The notes: a model not told the origin generated them from the letters alone. A DNA stretch of 64,000 nt from Pycnopodia helianthoides (GCA_032158295.1 CM063262.1:10301977-10365976); one strand, 5' to 3'. Numbered from the stretch's first letter, positions 18,588 through 29,009 are shown. A program made the numbers and translations.

Positions 18588-18835
18588 AATCTCAGATTTC
18601 TGAGGGTTGGTGTCCGTTCGTGAATGCTGCAATCCAGAGATGCAGTTGGTGCCCGCTGTCACCTCGCTAAACGTGGATTGATTCAATGTTCTTGTGAAAT
18701 TACCTTGATAGTTTTTTTTCCTGTTTTCTCAGCAAGAAGACACAGTTTTTACCCAAACCTTTCACAGGTGACTTTAATTGTAGATCTTCCTTGATATTTT
18801 TGCCCATAAATCAGCATTTCGTTGACTAAAACGGA
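18588..18835 (+). mobile_element. MITE family G, right two thirds
   Basis: ATCTCAGATTTCTGAGGG, GTTGGTGTCCGTTCGTGAAT, CTCGCTAAACGTGG, TTTTCTCAGCAAGAAGACAC, then AATCAGCATTTCGTTGAC. Left part missing. Confidence 0.7.
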
Positions 18836-18924
18836 TCTTTTCATTCAAAACCGGGACACCGTATGTATGTGATCTAACAAATTTTGAATTCTAGTTTTTC
18901 TTGTTATTTCTTTTGACCTAACAG

Positions 18925-18973
18925 ATCAGGGAACCATTGTCTTCTCAGCAAACCAACTCAGAACTCAAAGCAG
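18925..18973 (+). other. Candidate 49-nt microexon
   Basis: Upstream is a T-rich tract ending in ACCTAACAG at 18924, with a branch-point-like CTAAC close by. Downstream the segment ends AAAGCAG and is followed by GTAAGC at 18974. A second acceptor (CTTCTCAG, 18948) would give 25 nt. All three frames are open, so coding is possible but unproven. It is not part of any repeat I can see in the window. It could be chance: such pairs are expected now and then in 64 kb. Confidence 0.3.
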
Positions 18974-19021
18974 GTAAGCAGGGTTTACCCAGATCTTATT
19001 TTCAACTCTTTCCTTTCTGTG

Positions 19022-19481
19022 GGTGACTTTTGTAGACTGCACTCATATTCCCTCTTCCTTACCATAGGTGACTTTAGTCAACTGCATTCATACCCCCTCT
19101 TCCTTACCATAGGTAACTTTAGTCAACTGCACTCATACCCCTCTTCCTTACCATAGGTGACTTTAGTCAACTGCACTCATACCCCCTCTTTCTTACCATA
19201 GGTAACTTTAGTCAACTGCACTCATACCCCCTCTTCCTTACCATAGGTGACTTTAGTCAACTGCACTCATACCCCCTCTTCCTTACCAAAGGTGACTTTA
19301 GTCAACTGCACTCATACCCCCTCTTCCTTACCAAAGGTGACTTTAGTCAACTGCACTCATACCCCCTCTTCCTTACCATAGGTGACTTAAGTCAACTGCA
19401 CTCATACCCCCTCTTCCTAACCATAGGTGACTTTAGTCAACTGCACTCATACCCCCTCTTCCTTACCATAGGTGACTTTAG
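19022..19481 (+). repeat. 45-bp minisatellite, about 10 units, with AG|GT junctions
   Basis: The unit is AGGTGACTTTAGTCAACTGC followed by ACTCATACCCCCTCTTCC and TTACCAT (44-45 bp). Units are highly alike, with a GTGACT/GTAACT alternation and two units reading CCAAAG. At every unit border a pyrimidine tract ends in AG immediately followed by GT. Confidence 0.9.
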
Positions 19482-19974
19482 TGGCCCAAGTTTACACACA
19501 AAAAAGCACTCAAGCTTGAGCACAAATGTCATAAAGCTGTAGTTTTGTCCATGTCCACACTCGCTTACAATGGTTGGAAGAGACAGAGATCGGATCTTTC
19601 AAATGATGGAAAGATGAAATAAGGCTGCAATTAATTATGCAATCCCTAGTTCAAAGTGGCCCAAGTTTACTGGCCTGACTCTAAAACCACTGGCCCAGGG
19701 CCTGCGGTCCAGTGTGAAAATGTTGAGCCATGTCTAAGACTGTTGTTATGAAGTGAGGTGCAGCTATAGTTGACATATATAAATCACCCTATGATTGGCA
19801 TGGCAGTGTGAAGACACGCCACAGAAGCCAAAAGCTTTGGAAGAATCGGGCCTGTCTATTGTACCCTTCATCTTTACCCTACGGCCATTCAACTAAAAAC
19901 TCTCCGGTCGCCATCGATCTTAAATCAACCCCAACCCCTACCCACCTCAATCCTAAACCTCAAAACTACGAGTT
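19482..19974. other. Dispersed repeat remnants, no gene
   Basis: GGCCCAAGTTTAC occurs at about 19484 and 19657. 19655-19730 (GGGCCTGCGGTCCAGTGTG) is a diverged reverse copy of the repeat at 6700-7110. Nothing coding. Confidence 0.35.
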
Positions 19975-20358
19975 TTAAAGGAACATTACAGAATTGGTAA
20001 TTGTAAAATATACTTTTGATCACAGATTTACATAAAACTTACACGGTCTAATGATGATGATAGTAGAAAACATCCCTTGAAATATTTCTGTCTGAAATGC
20101 CATATTTGATGAGAAATGAATAAACTAATTTTCCGATTGGAGTTTATCGCTCAGTGAGCGTTTTTTTCGTTTGTTGAACCTATATGATTTCATGCAAATG
20201 TGTAATCGGTTTTTCACTATTTTCTCGTGACCCAGATGGCAGATCGATCTCAAACTTCTACAGGTTTGTCAGTTTATGTATATGGTGGATTACATAAAGT
20301 GCTTACACTGCCAGCAACTGTTTTGCTAGCAAAAACCAATTCTGTAATGTTCCTTTAA
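19975..20358 (+). mobile_element. MITE family B, complete
   Basis: TTAA on both sides. Inverted ends AGGAACATTACAGAATTGG and CCAATTCTGTAATGTTCCT are perfect. Interior: CGGTCTAATGATGATGATAG, GATTGGAGTTTATCGC, palindromic CGCTCAGTGAGCG, CTACAGGTTTGTCAG. Six copies are in the window. Confidence 0.9.
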
Positions 20359-20848
20359 GTTGGCTCTTAATGTCTCCTCAGAAATCCCCCCCCCTCCCCT
20401 CCAAACCAGATCCGCTGATCATCTCCCAAATCAAAATTGTCAAAACTCACCGAACCGTTCAGCTCCAGAGTCAAATGACAAGTGGTATAGAAATAATTAG
20501 TACTGACAAGAAGTTACTTTCGCTGTTAAGTTAATCCGACCGGCAGAAGCTAATCCCCTATGAGTTTAGCTGTATTTTTCCTCCTGTAAGAGTGAGAACA
20601 CTTTACTACTAGTCTGGAATACGGATGACTACACCTTAGAGATTAGGGCCCCTGGATCTCAGGAAACAAAACAAAAGTAACTTATCCCCTAACCCCCGTC
20701 TTTTAACGGCCCGAAAACGCTTTTTCTTTTCTTTGTGGTGATAGTATTTAGGACAGCCCGTCTTGGACTGTGGATTTTATTTCCGACGTTTTCTTTTGTA
20801 TTAAGTCACTTTGAGGATTTGCCATATTCTCAGAGTTTTAATGTAAAG
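20359..20848. other. No gene seen
   Basis: Unique. On the minus strand an ACTCACC near 20446 could be a splice donor but no acceptor of suitable strength pairs with it. Confidence 0.3.
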
Positions 20849-21195
20849 TGAAGCACATAGTGTTAGCCAGAGGGGTGTCTTTTGGACACCCTGTTTTAAA
20901 TTTGGACACCCTGTTTTATCTGTCATTTACATGTACATGTAAATGTATTGTAAGGGAATAATTTGGTTAACTTTCCAGCATATTTTGACAACCTTTAAAC
21001 CATGAAGTGAGCCACATACATGTAGTGTTAGCCAGAGGGGTGTCTGGGTGTCTTTTGGACACCCTGTTTTAAATTTAGACACCCTGTTTTAAATTTGGAC
21101 ACCCTGTTATCTGTCATTTACATGTAAATGTTCAAGAGAACAATTTGGACACCCAGTTTTTTAAATTTCCAGCAAATTTGGACACCCTTTTACCA
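20849..21195 (+). repeat. Duplicated block rich in TTGGACACCCTG
   Basis: GTGTTAGCCAGAGGGGTGTC occurs at about 20860 and 21025, each followed by two or more copies of TTGGACACCCTGTTTTA and an ATTTACATGTA word. A local tandem duplication with an inner short repeat. Confidence 0.75.
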
Positions 21196-21404
21196 AATCC
21201 TGGCTAAAACCTTGGTACTGAGGCGCTACATCTAAAAACATTTGGGAAAATGGTAGGTTGGTGGATTTTGTTTTATTTTTCTTGGGGGGGGGGGCTTGTA
21301 CTGCTAACTTTTTTACTGGAAAAAAACCTCCAGCATTTGAGGGAAGTTTTCCACCACGACCATCTTTGTAACATGTGTAAATCTTTGAACATTTATATTA
21401 ATGA

Positions 21405-21676
21405 GATTACTACAGCACCTTGAAAGGTTTACAAGTTGAGGTGGCGCATACTGCTGCCAGACCATGCCAGAAACATCAGGGCAAACCCCTTCTCTTTACG
21501 AACATTACACAACACATAGGACCAAGGGATTTACGTCCCATCAGAAGGACGAAGCAATGATGGTTAAGTGCCTGGCTTAAGGACACAATCGTCACGACCG
21601 GGACTCGAACCCACACTCTACTGAATCAGAAACGCCAGAGCTCGAGTTCGCTCGATCCTTCCGCCACGACACGCCA
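21405..21676 (-). mobile_element. SINE-B copy, tail missing
   Basis: Begins (sense) TGGCGTGTCGTGGCGGAAGG with head, B box GGTTCGAGTCC and body. Runs out at CTTTCAAGGTGCTGTAG before the GAGCGCTATATAAG end. Confidence 0.8.
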
Positions 21677-22213
21677 CCGTACACGTAGGCCCTTCTGGTG
21701 TCGGACCTTTGCAGTGTAATTTAGACTTAAAAAAATGTAATTTTAGTCAACTTTTCTCCCCTTAAAAACATAAGGAAGAATAAAAATCCCTGAGAGACCA
21801 AGCTTGGAAAAATAATTACCACTCACCAGCGGATTGCAAATAAATCACTCAAGAGCAAGATGTATGGGGACCACTGTTGAACTTGACAGTGGTAAGGGAA
21901 TTAGTGGGTAGACTGCTATGGCCTATAAAAACTTACGATGGTGGGGGCCTGAAGATCAGAAATGGTCTCTGGTAGAGAGGCAGCCAAGGTTTGGGGGGGA
22001 AGGGAAGGGAAGTGGCAACGCTTAGCACAGGTGCAGATCCAAAACAAAATACTTAAAATTTCTGTGTTTGTTTTGTTGTCACTCTTGAACTCTGCGTGAG
22101 TGAATTACTTTAAAGGTGCTACGTATCGTGGGGTCCGTGAACGGTTTGATACACTTTAAATATCTGTGGCCCTCTAGTGTCTGGGAGTGTTGAGCAATAC
22201 CTGCTGATGGGTG
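21677..22213. other. No gene; CTCF-like word at 22167-22181
   Basis: Mostly unique. TGGCCCTCTAGTGTC at 22167-22181 is close to the conserved CTCF core in reverse, one base off; significance unknown. Confidence 0.25.
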
Positions 22214-22600
22214 TTAAAGGGACATTACAGAATTGGTAAGAAAAAAACTTGAAAAATATACTTTTGATCACAGATTTACATAAAACTTACACGGTCTAAT
22301 GATGATGATAATAGAAAACATCCCTTGAAATATTTCTGTCTGAAATGCCATATTTGATGAGAAATGAAGAAACTAATTTTCCGATTGGAGTTTATCGCTC
22401 AGTGAGCGTTTTATTCATTTGTTGAATCTATATGATTTCATGCAAATGTGTAATCGGTTTTTCACTATTTTCTCGTGACCCAGATGGCCGATCAATCTCA
22501 AACTTCTACAGGTTTGTCAGTTTATGGTGAATTACATAAAGTGCTTACACTGCCAGCAACTGTTTTGTTAGCAAAAACCAATTCTGTAATGTTCCTTTAA
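22214..22600 (+). mobile_element. MITE family B, complete
   Basis: TTAA 22214-22217 and 22597-22600. Left end has one mismatch (GGGACATTAC). Otherwise very close to 19975-20358. Confidence 0.9.
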
Positions 22601-22886
22601 GGTACCTTTTTTTAAGTAGATGCTTCCATCCTGCATCTACTGTACCTTTGATAAACATGGATTAAACATTGATAACATTGTCCAAGTGCACAGCCACAAT
22701 CATGGGTACACATATTTTTCGTGTCCATGTTATGAACAAAAGTTTGAAAACCAGTGATGTAACAGTTATCTCAATGTTTGTAAAATAATTATCAAGCGCT
22801 GTGTGAATGAAGAGTTAGAAAGTACTTGAGTTTGGTCGAATACAAGATCTGCAAAGAGTTACTCAATATTTATGTGTCGTTCATTT

Positions 22887-23310
22887 AATAATAATAGTGG
22901 CTTCTTATATAGCGCTCATATCCGTCACTCAGTGACGCTCAAGGCTCTTCAGTCAGTATTTTCCTGCAAAGTATATATGTGGAGCTACTTTTTGAAGTTT
23001 GAGACCTATTCCTTTATATAGCACAATGTAATGGTTTACAAGGTGCTGTGGCGCAATATGCTGCTAATCAAACCAGGAACACCGGGGCGAACCCCTTCTC
23101 TTTTCGATAAGTGCACTGGGTTCTTTTACGTGCATTACACAACACACGGGACCAATGGCTTTACGTCCCATCTGAAGGACGAAGCAATAATGGTTAAGTG
23201 TCTTGCTTAAGGACACAAGTGTCACGACTGGGACTCGAACCCACACTCTGCTGAACAGAAACATCAGAGCTTGTATCCGGTGCTCTTATCCGCTCGGCCA
23301 CGACACGCCA
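22887..23310 (-). mobile_element. SINE-B, full length with 5-bp target duplication
   Basis: Sense start TGGCGTGTCGTGGCCGAGCG. A box TGGCCGAGCGG and B box GGTTCGAGTCC lie in a class II (Leu/Ser-type) tRNA-like head with an extra arm. Then body, AGTAGCTCCACATATATAC, CTTGAGCGTCACTGAGTGAC, GAGCGCTATATAAG and TATTATTATT. CATTT flanks both sides (22882-22886, 23311-23315), and the intact MITE H at 39283 shows the empty site. The 3' end resembles L2-like LINE tails. Confidence 0.9.
23235..23310 (-). other. tRNA-Leu/Ser-like head of SINE-B
   Basis: Class II layout with GTGGCCGAGCGG, a long variable region and GGTTCGAGTCC. No complete acceptor stem, so it is a relic. Confidence 0.6.
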
Positions 23311-23360
23311 CATTTGGTGTCTTTGTAACAAAAAGTGTACCCACGATTGTGGCTGTGCAC

Positions 23361-23779
23361 CCAATAGTATGTCAGGTCCTAGAATTGAGCATTTTCCGTA
23401 TACTTTCCTAAACGGTTAAACAGAACTTGTGACTTCTGTTTAACCGTTTAACTGTTTCTACCAATTCCAATCAGAGCTATGAGCCCATCTGTAAACAAAC
23501 ATGACAAAACTGCAAGCCACAATAGGGGGGGGGGGGTGTACTAAGCACAATTTATAACAAAATTTATAATAAAATATTGAAAGTACAATTTTACTTTTGT
23601 AAGGGATTGAGATAATAAACATTCCACCAACAAAAGGGATGTCAATCATTCTCTGTGGATAGTGTCTGGGCTCTCATTTAAAAGAAAAGGGAAGGCCTCA
23701 TTTTCTTTAACTGTTGGCTTCATTTAATCGTAAAGGAAATTTGGAAACCAATTGCTCACGTTAGTTTACGGTGAAACAG
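23361..23779. other. No gene; poly-G at about 23525-23536
   Basis: AT-rich apart from the G run. CGGTTAAACAG and CTGTTTAACCG at 23413-23450 form an inverted repeat around GTGACTTCTGTTTAACC. Confidence 0.3.
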
Positions 23780-24074
23780 TTAAAGGAACATTACAGAATT
23801 GGTAAGAAAAAAAGTTGTAAAATATACTTTTTTATCACAGATTTACATAAAACTTACACATTCTAATGATGATGATAGTAGAAAACATCCCTTGAAAAAT
23901 TTCTGTCTGAAATGCCATATTTGATGAGAAACTAATTTTCCGATTGGAGTTTATCGGAAAATTTATCAAACTTCTACAGGTTTGTCAGTTCATGTATATG
24001 GTGGATTACATAAAGTGCTTACACTGCCAGCAACTGTTTTGTTTGCAAAAACCAATTCTGTAATGTTCCTTTAA
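23780..24074 (+). mobile_element. MITE family B, internally deleted
   Basis: TTAA at both ends and intact termini, but 295 bp instead of about 385. The segment with the CTCAGTGAGCG palindrome is missing. Confidence 0.85.
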
Positions 24075-24289
24075 CCGGTTCATGGTCTTAACCCTATCAG
24101 GTCCTGTGTGGTTTCCAAATTGTAGACATGCTTATTGCTTAAAGGTAGGGTCATACACTGCTTAGCAGATACTACACACCAGCAGCTTGCTGGTAGCGTG
24201 TCTTAATGTCGGGCCCCCCAAAATAACTTGGTTTGTATCTTTTAAAAAAGAAAGAGTTGTAAAGTTGAAGTGTTGTAAACAGCAAACTC

Positions 24290-24600
24290 AAGTTTCCTGA
24301 TGGCCAAGTCATCATTGGAGTGTGGGTTCGATCCCAGTGTGGCACTTTGTACTCGGGCACAACACTTAACCACAATTGCTTCTCACACCCAGGAGTAAAT
24401 GGGTACCTGCGAGGGCAGAAAATGTTGATGTGAGTGATTTAGCAGCCTGTGCGCCAATGAGGTTGCCGGTGCTGCATACTCCTAAGGAGTTCAGATGGTT
24501 GCTTAGTGACTGCTGAACAGGGGTATTAATGTGTAATGTGCTTCGATGCAATGCTTCAAACCACCCAATAAATTCCTATTAATAATATTATTATTAGGCC
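24290..24600 (+). mobile_element. SINE-C (tRNA-related)
   Basis: B box GGTTCGATCCC at about 24327, then CACAACACTTAACCAC, CACCCAGGAGTAAATGGG, GCCGGTGCTGCATACTCC and a tail AATAATATTATTATTA. Its middle is unlike SINE-A and SINE-B. The A box region is degraded. Confidence 0.65.
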
Positions 24601-25127
24601 TATATTAAATTTCTATTTCCGTTTGGTGTCTCAAACAAAACTGTGTAAATTCTTCCAGTAATGGAAAAATGCTATCTCATATTTGCCCCAGTTTTCTTTT
24701 TCATCAGCTTTGAAAAAAAATGGGCGATGCAACTTTAATCTATCCTTCCATTGCAGTGATTTTCCAGGTGACTGGGCTATTTTTTGTTCTCAAACCTCAT
24801 GCAGTATTACCGCTAGAGAGATTTGGGTCACAGCCCAGTGGAATTAAGGAATTGCTGGCAAGCTGGTAATAAAATTAACATAACATTTTTTTGTATGCAA
24901 AGGGTTTTCTTTTCTCTGTTGTTCTTTTTTTTTTTTTTTTTTTTTTAACGATGGTTTCCATGTGGGCTTGGGAGTTGTCGGAGGGTTGATTTCATATTTT
25001 GTCCCCCTCAGGTCTGACTGCTGACGATGGTCTAGTTGAATTTATGGGCACAGTGCAAAAGTGTTCTTTCGTTCCTCCATTGGTAAAACAGAGGGGTTGC
25101 TTGTCATGGAAAATGTTTGTCAACATC
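24601..25127. other. No gene; poly-T at 24925-24946
   Basis: 22 T at 24925-24946, possibly an antisense retroposon tail without a recognisable body. Confidence 0.4.
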
Positions 25128-25260
25128 AGGGCTTGAACTTTTTTTTGCGCTGGATCGCAGGTCCAAAGGCCTGTGGTTTTTTAGCATCCGTCCAAGTCAA
25201 CTCACAAACGGACAAGTCCGTCGTCGATCTTGTGGTTTTCAATTGAATAATTTTTAAAGA
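25128..25260 (+). repeat. Dispersed repeat fragment
   Basis: CAGGGCTTGAACTTTTTTTT, CTGGATCGCAGGTCC, ACAAGTCCGTCGTCG and TTTTCAATTGAATAA parallel 7040-7170 in the same order, diverged. Confidence 0.55.
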
Positions 25261-25739
25261 GTTTTTGATGCAAGTTCGACCTAAACAAGGTTAAAAGCCA
25301 CTCTTGGTAAAGGAGCTACAAGAAGAAAACATTTAAGATGGAAATGCTCAGGGGAGCTGAGGGGGATGAAGGGGTGGGGGGTCTTCAAATGTCCTTTTGT
25401 AGGACCTTAAAAATGACGTCAACTTTGAGTAAATTTCAACATTAAGCTGATTTAAGATCATCAGTTAACCATGGAGCTATAAGCTTGATCGTTATTGGTG
25501 TTTGCAAATAAGAAAGATTTGAAATAAGTAAAGGTTGCATGTGCTTATTGGAATCATCCGTAAACAGTAAACATGTTGTGGAATGTGTGGTAAGCATTTC
25601 TGCTAAGTTAAGTTTCTGTGCTAACCACATTTGTGTGTTTGGCCCACTCAGGGTAGAAATGGTCAGGCCTGTCTGTCTCTAACTAAAATTGGATACATGT
25701 GTTTCTCACATTAGATTATGCCAGCCCCCTTAGGGCAGC
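25261..25739. other. No gene seen
   Basis: Unique sequence. D-like words (AAGCATTTCTGCTAAG) at 25590-25610. Confidence 0.3.
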
Positions 25740-25930
25740 CTTAAGTGTCTCTGTAGCAACGGCAGTGATTGGCCGGCATGGCCAGACAATTAGCGGTTTG
25801 ACCAATCAGCGGCTGGGTTACTCAGTGGTGGTTTATGGGAGGTGAAAGGGGGGGGGGGTTGTTCAGTGAAAGCAGTGGTGTGGGTTTTGTCCATTCAGTG
25901 ATGTAGTGGAGGGCTCTTGTCATTGGTTGT
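25740..25930 (+). promoter_or_regulatory. CCAAT-box cluster, possible promoter
   Basis: ATTGG at 25768-25772, CCAAT (GACCAATCAGCG) at 25802-25806 and ATTGG at 25922-25926. The first two are an inverted pair about 30 bp apart, and GTAGCAACGGC at 25753 resembles an RFX half-site. NF-Y plus RFX layouts occur in metazoan promoters. Downstream lies a repeat-poor stretch ending in a donor-like GGTGAGT. No TATA box or initiator stands out. Confidence 0.25.
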
Positions 25931-26929
25931 ATTCGGTGGCCTGGGTGTTTGATTGTCAAGGTGATTGTCAGGACTGAGTCCCAGATTACTCCCTGCACAA
26001 GGGTAGTATGTTAACAAGTATCAGTGAATGTTTTTTAGCTGAAGCAATAGGCTATTAAGGACAGACAAGTTGTTTAAGTTGCTCCCATGTAACCAGGGTC
26101 CAGGAGTAGCTTCCCGTCATTAGCTTGTGTGCTGGGCTCGCTCGAAGAAACCTTGAAGTCTGAAGGATTGATTGCCTAGAAGTGGGAACTTCATGTACAA
26201 GTAGCTGGAGTTAGTGAGTGAATGAAGCCATTCCTCTCGGCTGGCTGACCAGGACTGGGTGTACCTGGAGAGGAGCTTCCACCTCCTCAGGAGTCAATCT
26301 TGGACTTAGCGTGAACGCAGAAAATAAATACCAACAACTTTTTAAAACTTCGCTGTGAGATTATGCAAATAGGTATCAGCAACTTTATTTAAAAGTTATT
26401 GAAAAGGAGTGCGGGTTGGCTTTGGCCAAGTGCAAGAGCTACTTCTGGTGGGTTGCTCAGTAACAGCTGGGTGACTTAGAATCAGAGTAACAATACATTT
26501 TTTGTGGAACTTGTTTGTCTTCCTTAATCTCTGATTTGTTAACAGTAAGGAGAACTTCTGTGCTGGAACTTTTGTGCCAGAACTTAGAATCTGACAGAAG
26601 AACATTTCTGGGAAACTTGTTTGTCTTCCTTAATCTCTGTTTGTTAACTGAGAGGAGAACTTGTGCCGGAACTTGCGGTCAACAAAATTTGATCGACATT
26701 CAAATTTGTTTAAATTGCGGGTCTGTTCAATTCAATCACGAACTTGTAAACTTGCGTGCTTGCTGGTGATTTGCGACCAGAATCAACAGGAGTAGCTTTT
26801 CGGTTTTTTGTTTTTAAAGCGAAAAACTTCTGAGGAAGTCAACTGGTTATTGTAGCCTGGGTTTGGTGAAGGATTTGATCCAATTGTTCTAGCTGAAGCA
26901 AAGGATTGTTGCCAGTCCCATCAAAGAGG
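25931..26929 (+). other. Candidate noncoding leader region
   Basis: About 1 kb with no MITE or SINE, ending AAAGAGG followed by GTGAGT at 26930, a good 5' splice site. Inside, TTGTTTGTCTTCCTTAATCT occurs twice, 106 bp apart (26511, 26617). Open frames are short. It could be a first exon or simply a repeat-poor stretch. Confidence 0.2.
26510..26685 (+). repeat. 106-bp tandem duplication
   Basis: Two copies of ACTTGTTTGTCTTCC...TTTGTTAAC...GGAGAACTT...GGAACTT starting at 26509 and 26615, moderately diverged. Confidence 0.75.
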
Positions 26930-27019
26930 GTGAGTTTTGTTTGTACGTCGAGTAATTATTATATTTTAGAGGTATTAAAAACATTCGTTTTTGCAGCAAG
27001 AGGGTAATACTAGTTATAA

Positions 27020-27092
27020 TACATGTATTATTATTAATAATAATAATAATAATATCAATAATAATATGCAATTCGTGTACAGCGCTTTATCA
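27020..27092 (-). mobile_element. LINE/SINE 3' tail
   Basis: Minus strand: GATAAAGCGCTGTACACGAA then ATATTATTATT and more ATT. This is the L2-type 3' end again, cut off on its 5' side by a D element at 27098. Confidence 0.6.
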
Positions 27093-27097
27093 CACAT

Positions 27098-27325
27098 GGG
27101 CCCAATTTCAAAGAGCTGCTAAGCACAACAATTTGCTTCATTGATAAAAACAGGATTACCAACCAAATTTCCACGTGATTTTCAGGACAAGAAAACAACA
27201 GCTGAATACCAGTAACAAGCAATATGCAACACATGGAAATTTGGTTGGTAACCCTGTTTTTATCAAGGAAGAAATTTCACGCTAAGCAAATTGTTGTGCT
27301 TAGCAGCTCTATGAAATTGGGCCCA
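27098..27325. mobile_element. MITE family D, long palindromic copy
   Basis: Ends GGGCCCAATTTCAAAGAGC and GCTCTATGAAATTGGGCCC. The arms also pair inside (AAACAGGATTACCAACC with GGTTGGTAACCCTGTTT, CCAAATTTCCACGTG with CACATGGAAATTTGG). 228 bp. Confidence 0.8.
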
Positions 27326-27354
27326 GAGGGCGTCTCAACGTGCTCATTATTTTT

Positions 27355-27553
27355 GCTACAAGGCAGGCGGAAAAGTTTCATGCAGGAACGTTTCTCAGAT
27401 TTAAATTTTTTGAATCCCGCTCTCAAAACAAGGGAAGGAAATCGTTCTCAAAAATGTTATACATATCAACAGCTGCAGCGCTTCTTAACCAAGTAATTTT
27501 TTTATGGTCATTAATTTTTGGAGTGATTACCAAAGGTATACACTCCCTTTGAA
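27355..27553 (-). mobile_element. MITE family C/A right-end fragment
   Basis: ACGTTTCTCAGATTTAAATT, ATATCAACAGCTGCAGCGC, TTATGGTCATTAATTTTTGG and ACCAAAGGTATACACTCCC correspond to the corresponding end of 45361-45694. Confidence 0.65.
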
Positions 27554-27714
27554 GATAAATTAAAGGAATGGACAAAATGAAGTTAAGACTTTTCTATGCT
27601 CAAATCGACACTTGCAAGACAGTTCTCTGACTTCAACTATTTTCCCCAAACCCCTGATTTCATCTGTTTTATTTATGCCCTTTTGGTGTGTTTTATAAAA
27701 TATCTTTCATTGAA

Positions 27715-27850
27715 ATTACCATGACAGTTTTTCTTCCTGTTTTCGCAACAAGTAAACACTGTAGTCGACTGAAACTTTCACAGGTGACTTTTATTGTATC
27801 TTTCTTGATAATTGTGCCTGTAAATCGGCCTACGTTGACAAAAACCCAAA
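27715..27850 (+). mobile_element. MITE family G, right-end fragment
   Basis: CTGTTTTCGCAACAAGTAAA, GAAACTTTCACAGGTGAC, TAATTGTGCCTGTAAATCGG. Same order as in 18588-18835. Confidence 0.6.
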
Positions 27851-27907
27851 TTAATACTCATTCTAGAAAATGTGTTTTTGTTTTCCTCGAAATGTATTTT
27901 TACTGAA

Positions 27908-28236
27908 GTGAAAGGCAGTGGAAAACTTTTGGTAATTACTCAAGAAATACATTACCATGAAAACTTACTTGGTAAGGAGCACCTGAGAGCTGCTGATAGT
28001 ATCAAACATTGTGAGAAATGACTCCCTCTGAAGTGATGTAGTTTTTGAGAAAGAGGTAATTTCTCACTGAAATATTTGAATCTGCAAAGCCTTCTCCGGC
28101 ATTTGAATGCACACTTTCATTATTTTCTTGCAACTTTGATGACCAATTGAGCCCAAATTTTCACCAGTTTGTTATTGTATGCATATGGATACGCCAAGTG
28201 AGGATACTGGTCTTTGACAATTATACCTTGCCTTAA
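27908..28236 (+). mobile_element. MITE family A
   Basis: AAAGGCAGTGGAAAAC to TTGACAATTATACC and CTTAA. Interior shorter than in 4073-4461 (part between GAATCTG and TTTCATTATTTTCTTGC lost). Confidence 0.8.
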
Positions 28237-28239
28237 ATC

Positions 28240-28322
28240 TTACACTCTTCAAGAACAAATCTGACTGCATTTTGTGCTTAGCACGTTTTTGAGCTTACAA
28301 CAGGCTGTATGAAATTGGGCCC
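28240..28322. mobile_element. MITE family D, end fragment
   Basis: Ends TGTATGAAATTGGGCCCA preceded by TGTGCTTAGC. Only one arm is present. Confidence 0.55.
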
Positions 28323-29009
28323 ATATGTCTTACCACTAGACGGACTGAGCTTGCTTTTATATCAAGAGGCAGTTCGAATCTTAAATTTGCATCAGGGATT
28401 ACGAATATTATGTGCGTGTGTGTCAAGAGTTACTTGAACACAGTTCTTGAAGTAAACTAACAACCAGCGAGTGAGCGAAACAAGGGATGAGGACTCTCAG
28501 GATTGTGGTCTTTGATCTCATTGAAGCTCCTTCTGGGATTATTGTGGGGAATTTTTTTGTTTGTTGGTCTCACGGTTTTTTATCAAACTCCAAACCAACA
28601 AACGCTTAATGAACTGATTTGAACCCTCCCGCTGTTCAAAAACAAAACGGTCTGCAAAACATCAGCAATGCGTTCCCGAGATTGATACCAGCAAGCCAGA
28701 CAGACCCCGAGGAGGAGCAAGCTACGGTCTTGCAACAACGCTCCCTACTTCATATCCAACCCCCCCCCCCCCACTCTCTCCTTCACTCTCGATCTTCAAC
28801 CGAAGAAGCCAAGGCCAAGATTAAGCGGGGCTGGCAGTCTGGGAGCTCGGCTCCCCCTAATAAACCCCCTGAAGGAGTCCGAGAAATGTCTTAAGACAGA
28901 GATGGAGGGGTTGGGTTTGATGCTTGTCAGATTTTGACAATGAACATTGGTGATTGAGTGACTTTTTGAATACTGCAGAAATGTGACCTCTATCAAGATA
29001 TGTATTCAG
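28323..29009. other. No convincing gene; poly-C at about 28760
   Basis: A 91-codon frame at 28619-28894 (+) spans the C run and has no recognisable domain. 28620-28900 is GC-richer than its surroundings. Confidence 0.3.

Larger units (their letters stand above)
22687..23360. mobile_element. MITE family H interrupted by SINE-B
   Basis: Ends TGCACAGCCACAATCATGGG and CCCACGATTGTGGCTGTGCA. Same element as the intact copy at 39283-39556 (GACCAGC/CAAGCGCTGTGTGAATG, GGTCGAATACAAGATCTGC). Split at CATTT by 424 bp of SINE-B. Confidence 0.85.

Noticed and set aside
19022..19481. CRISPR array
   Set aside because: Units are contiguous with no unique spacers, and the genome is clearly eukaryotic.
20446..20460. 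Minus-strand splice donor GTGAGT
   Set aside because: No acceptor with a pyrimidine tract at a reasonable distance and no open frame.
28619..28894. Pro/Gln-rich + frame
   Set aside because: The frame passes through a poly-C run, with no splice context or domain.
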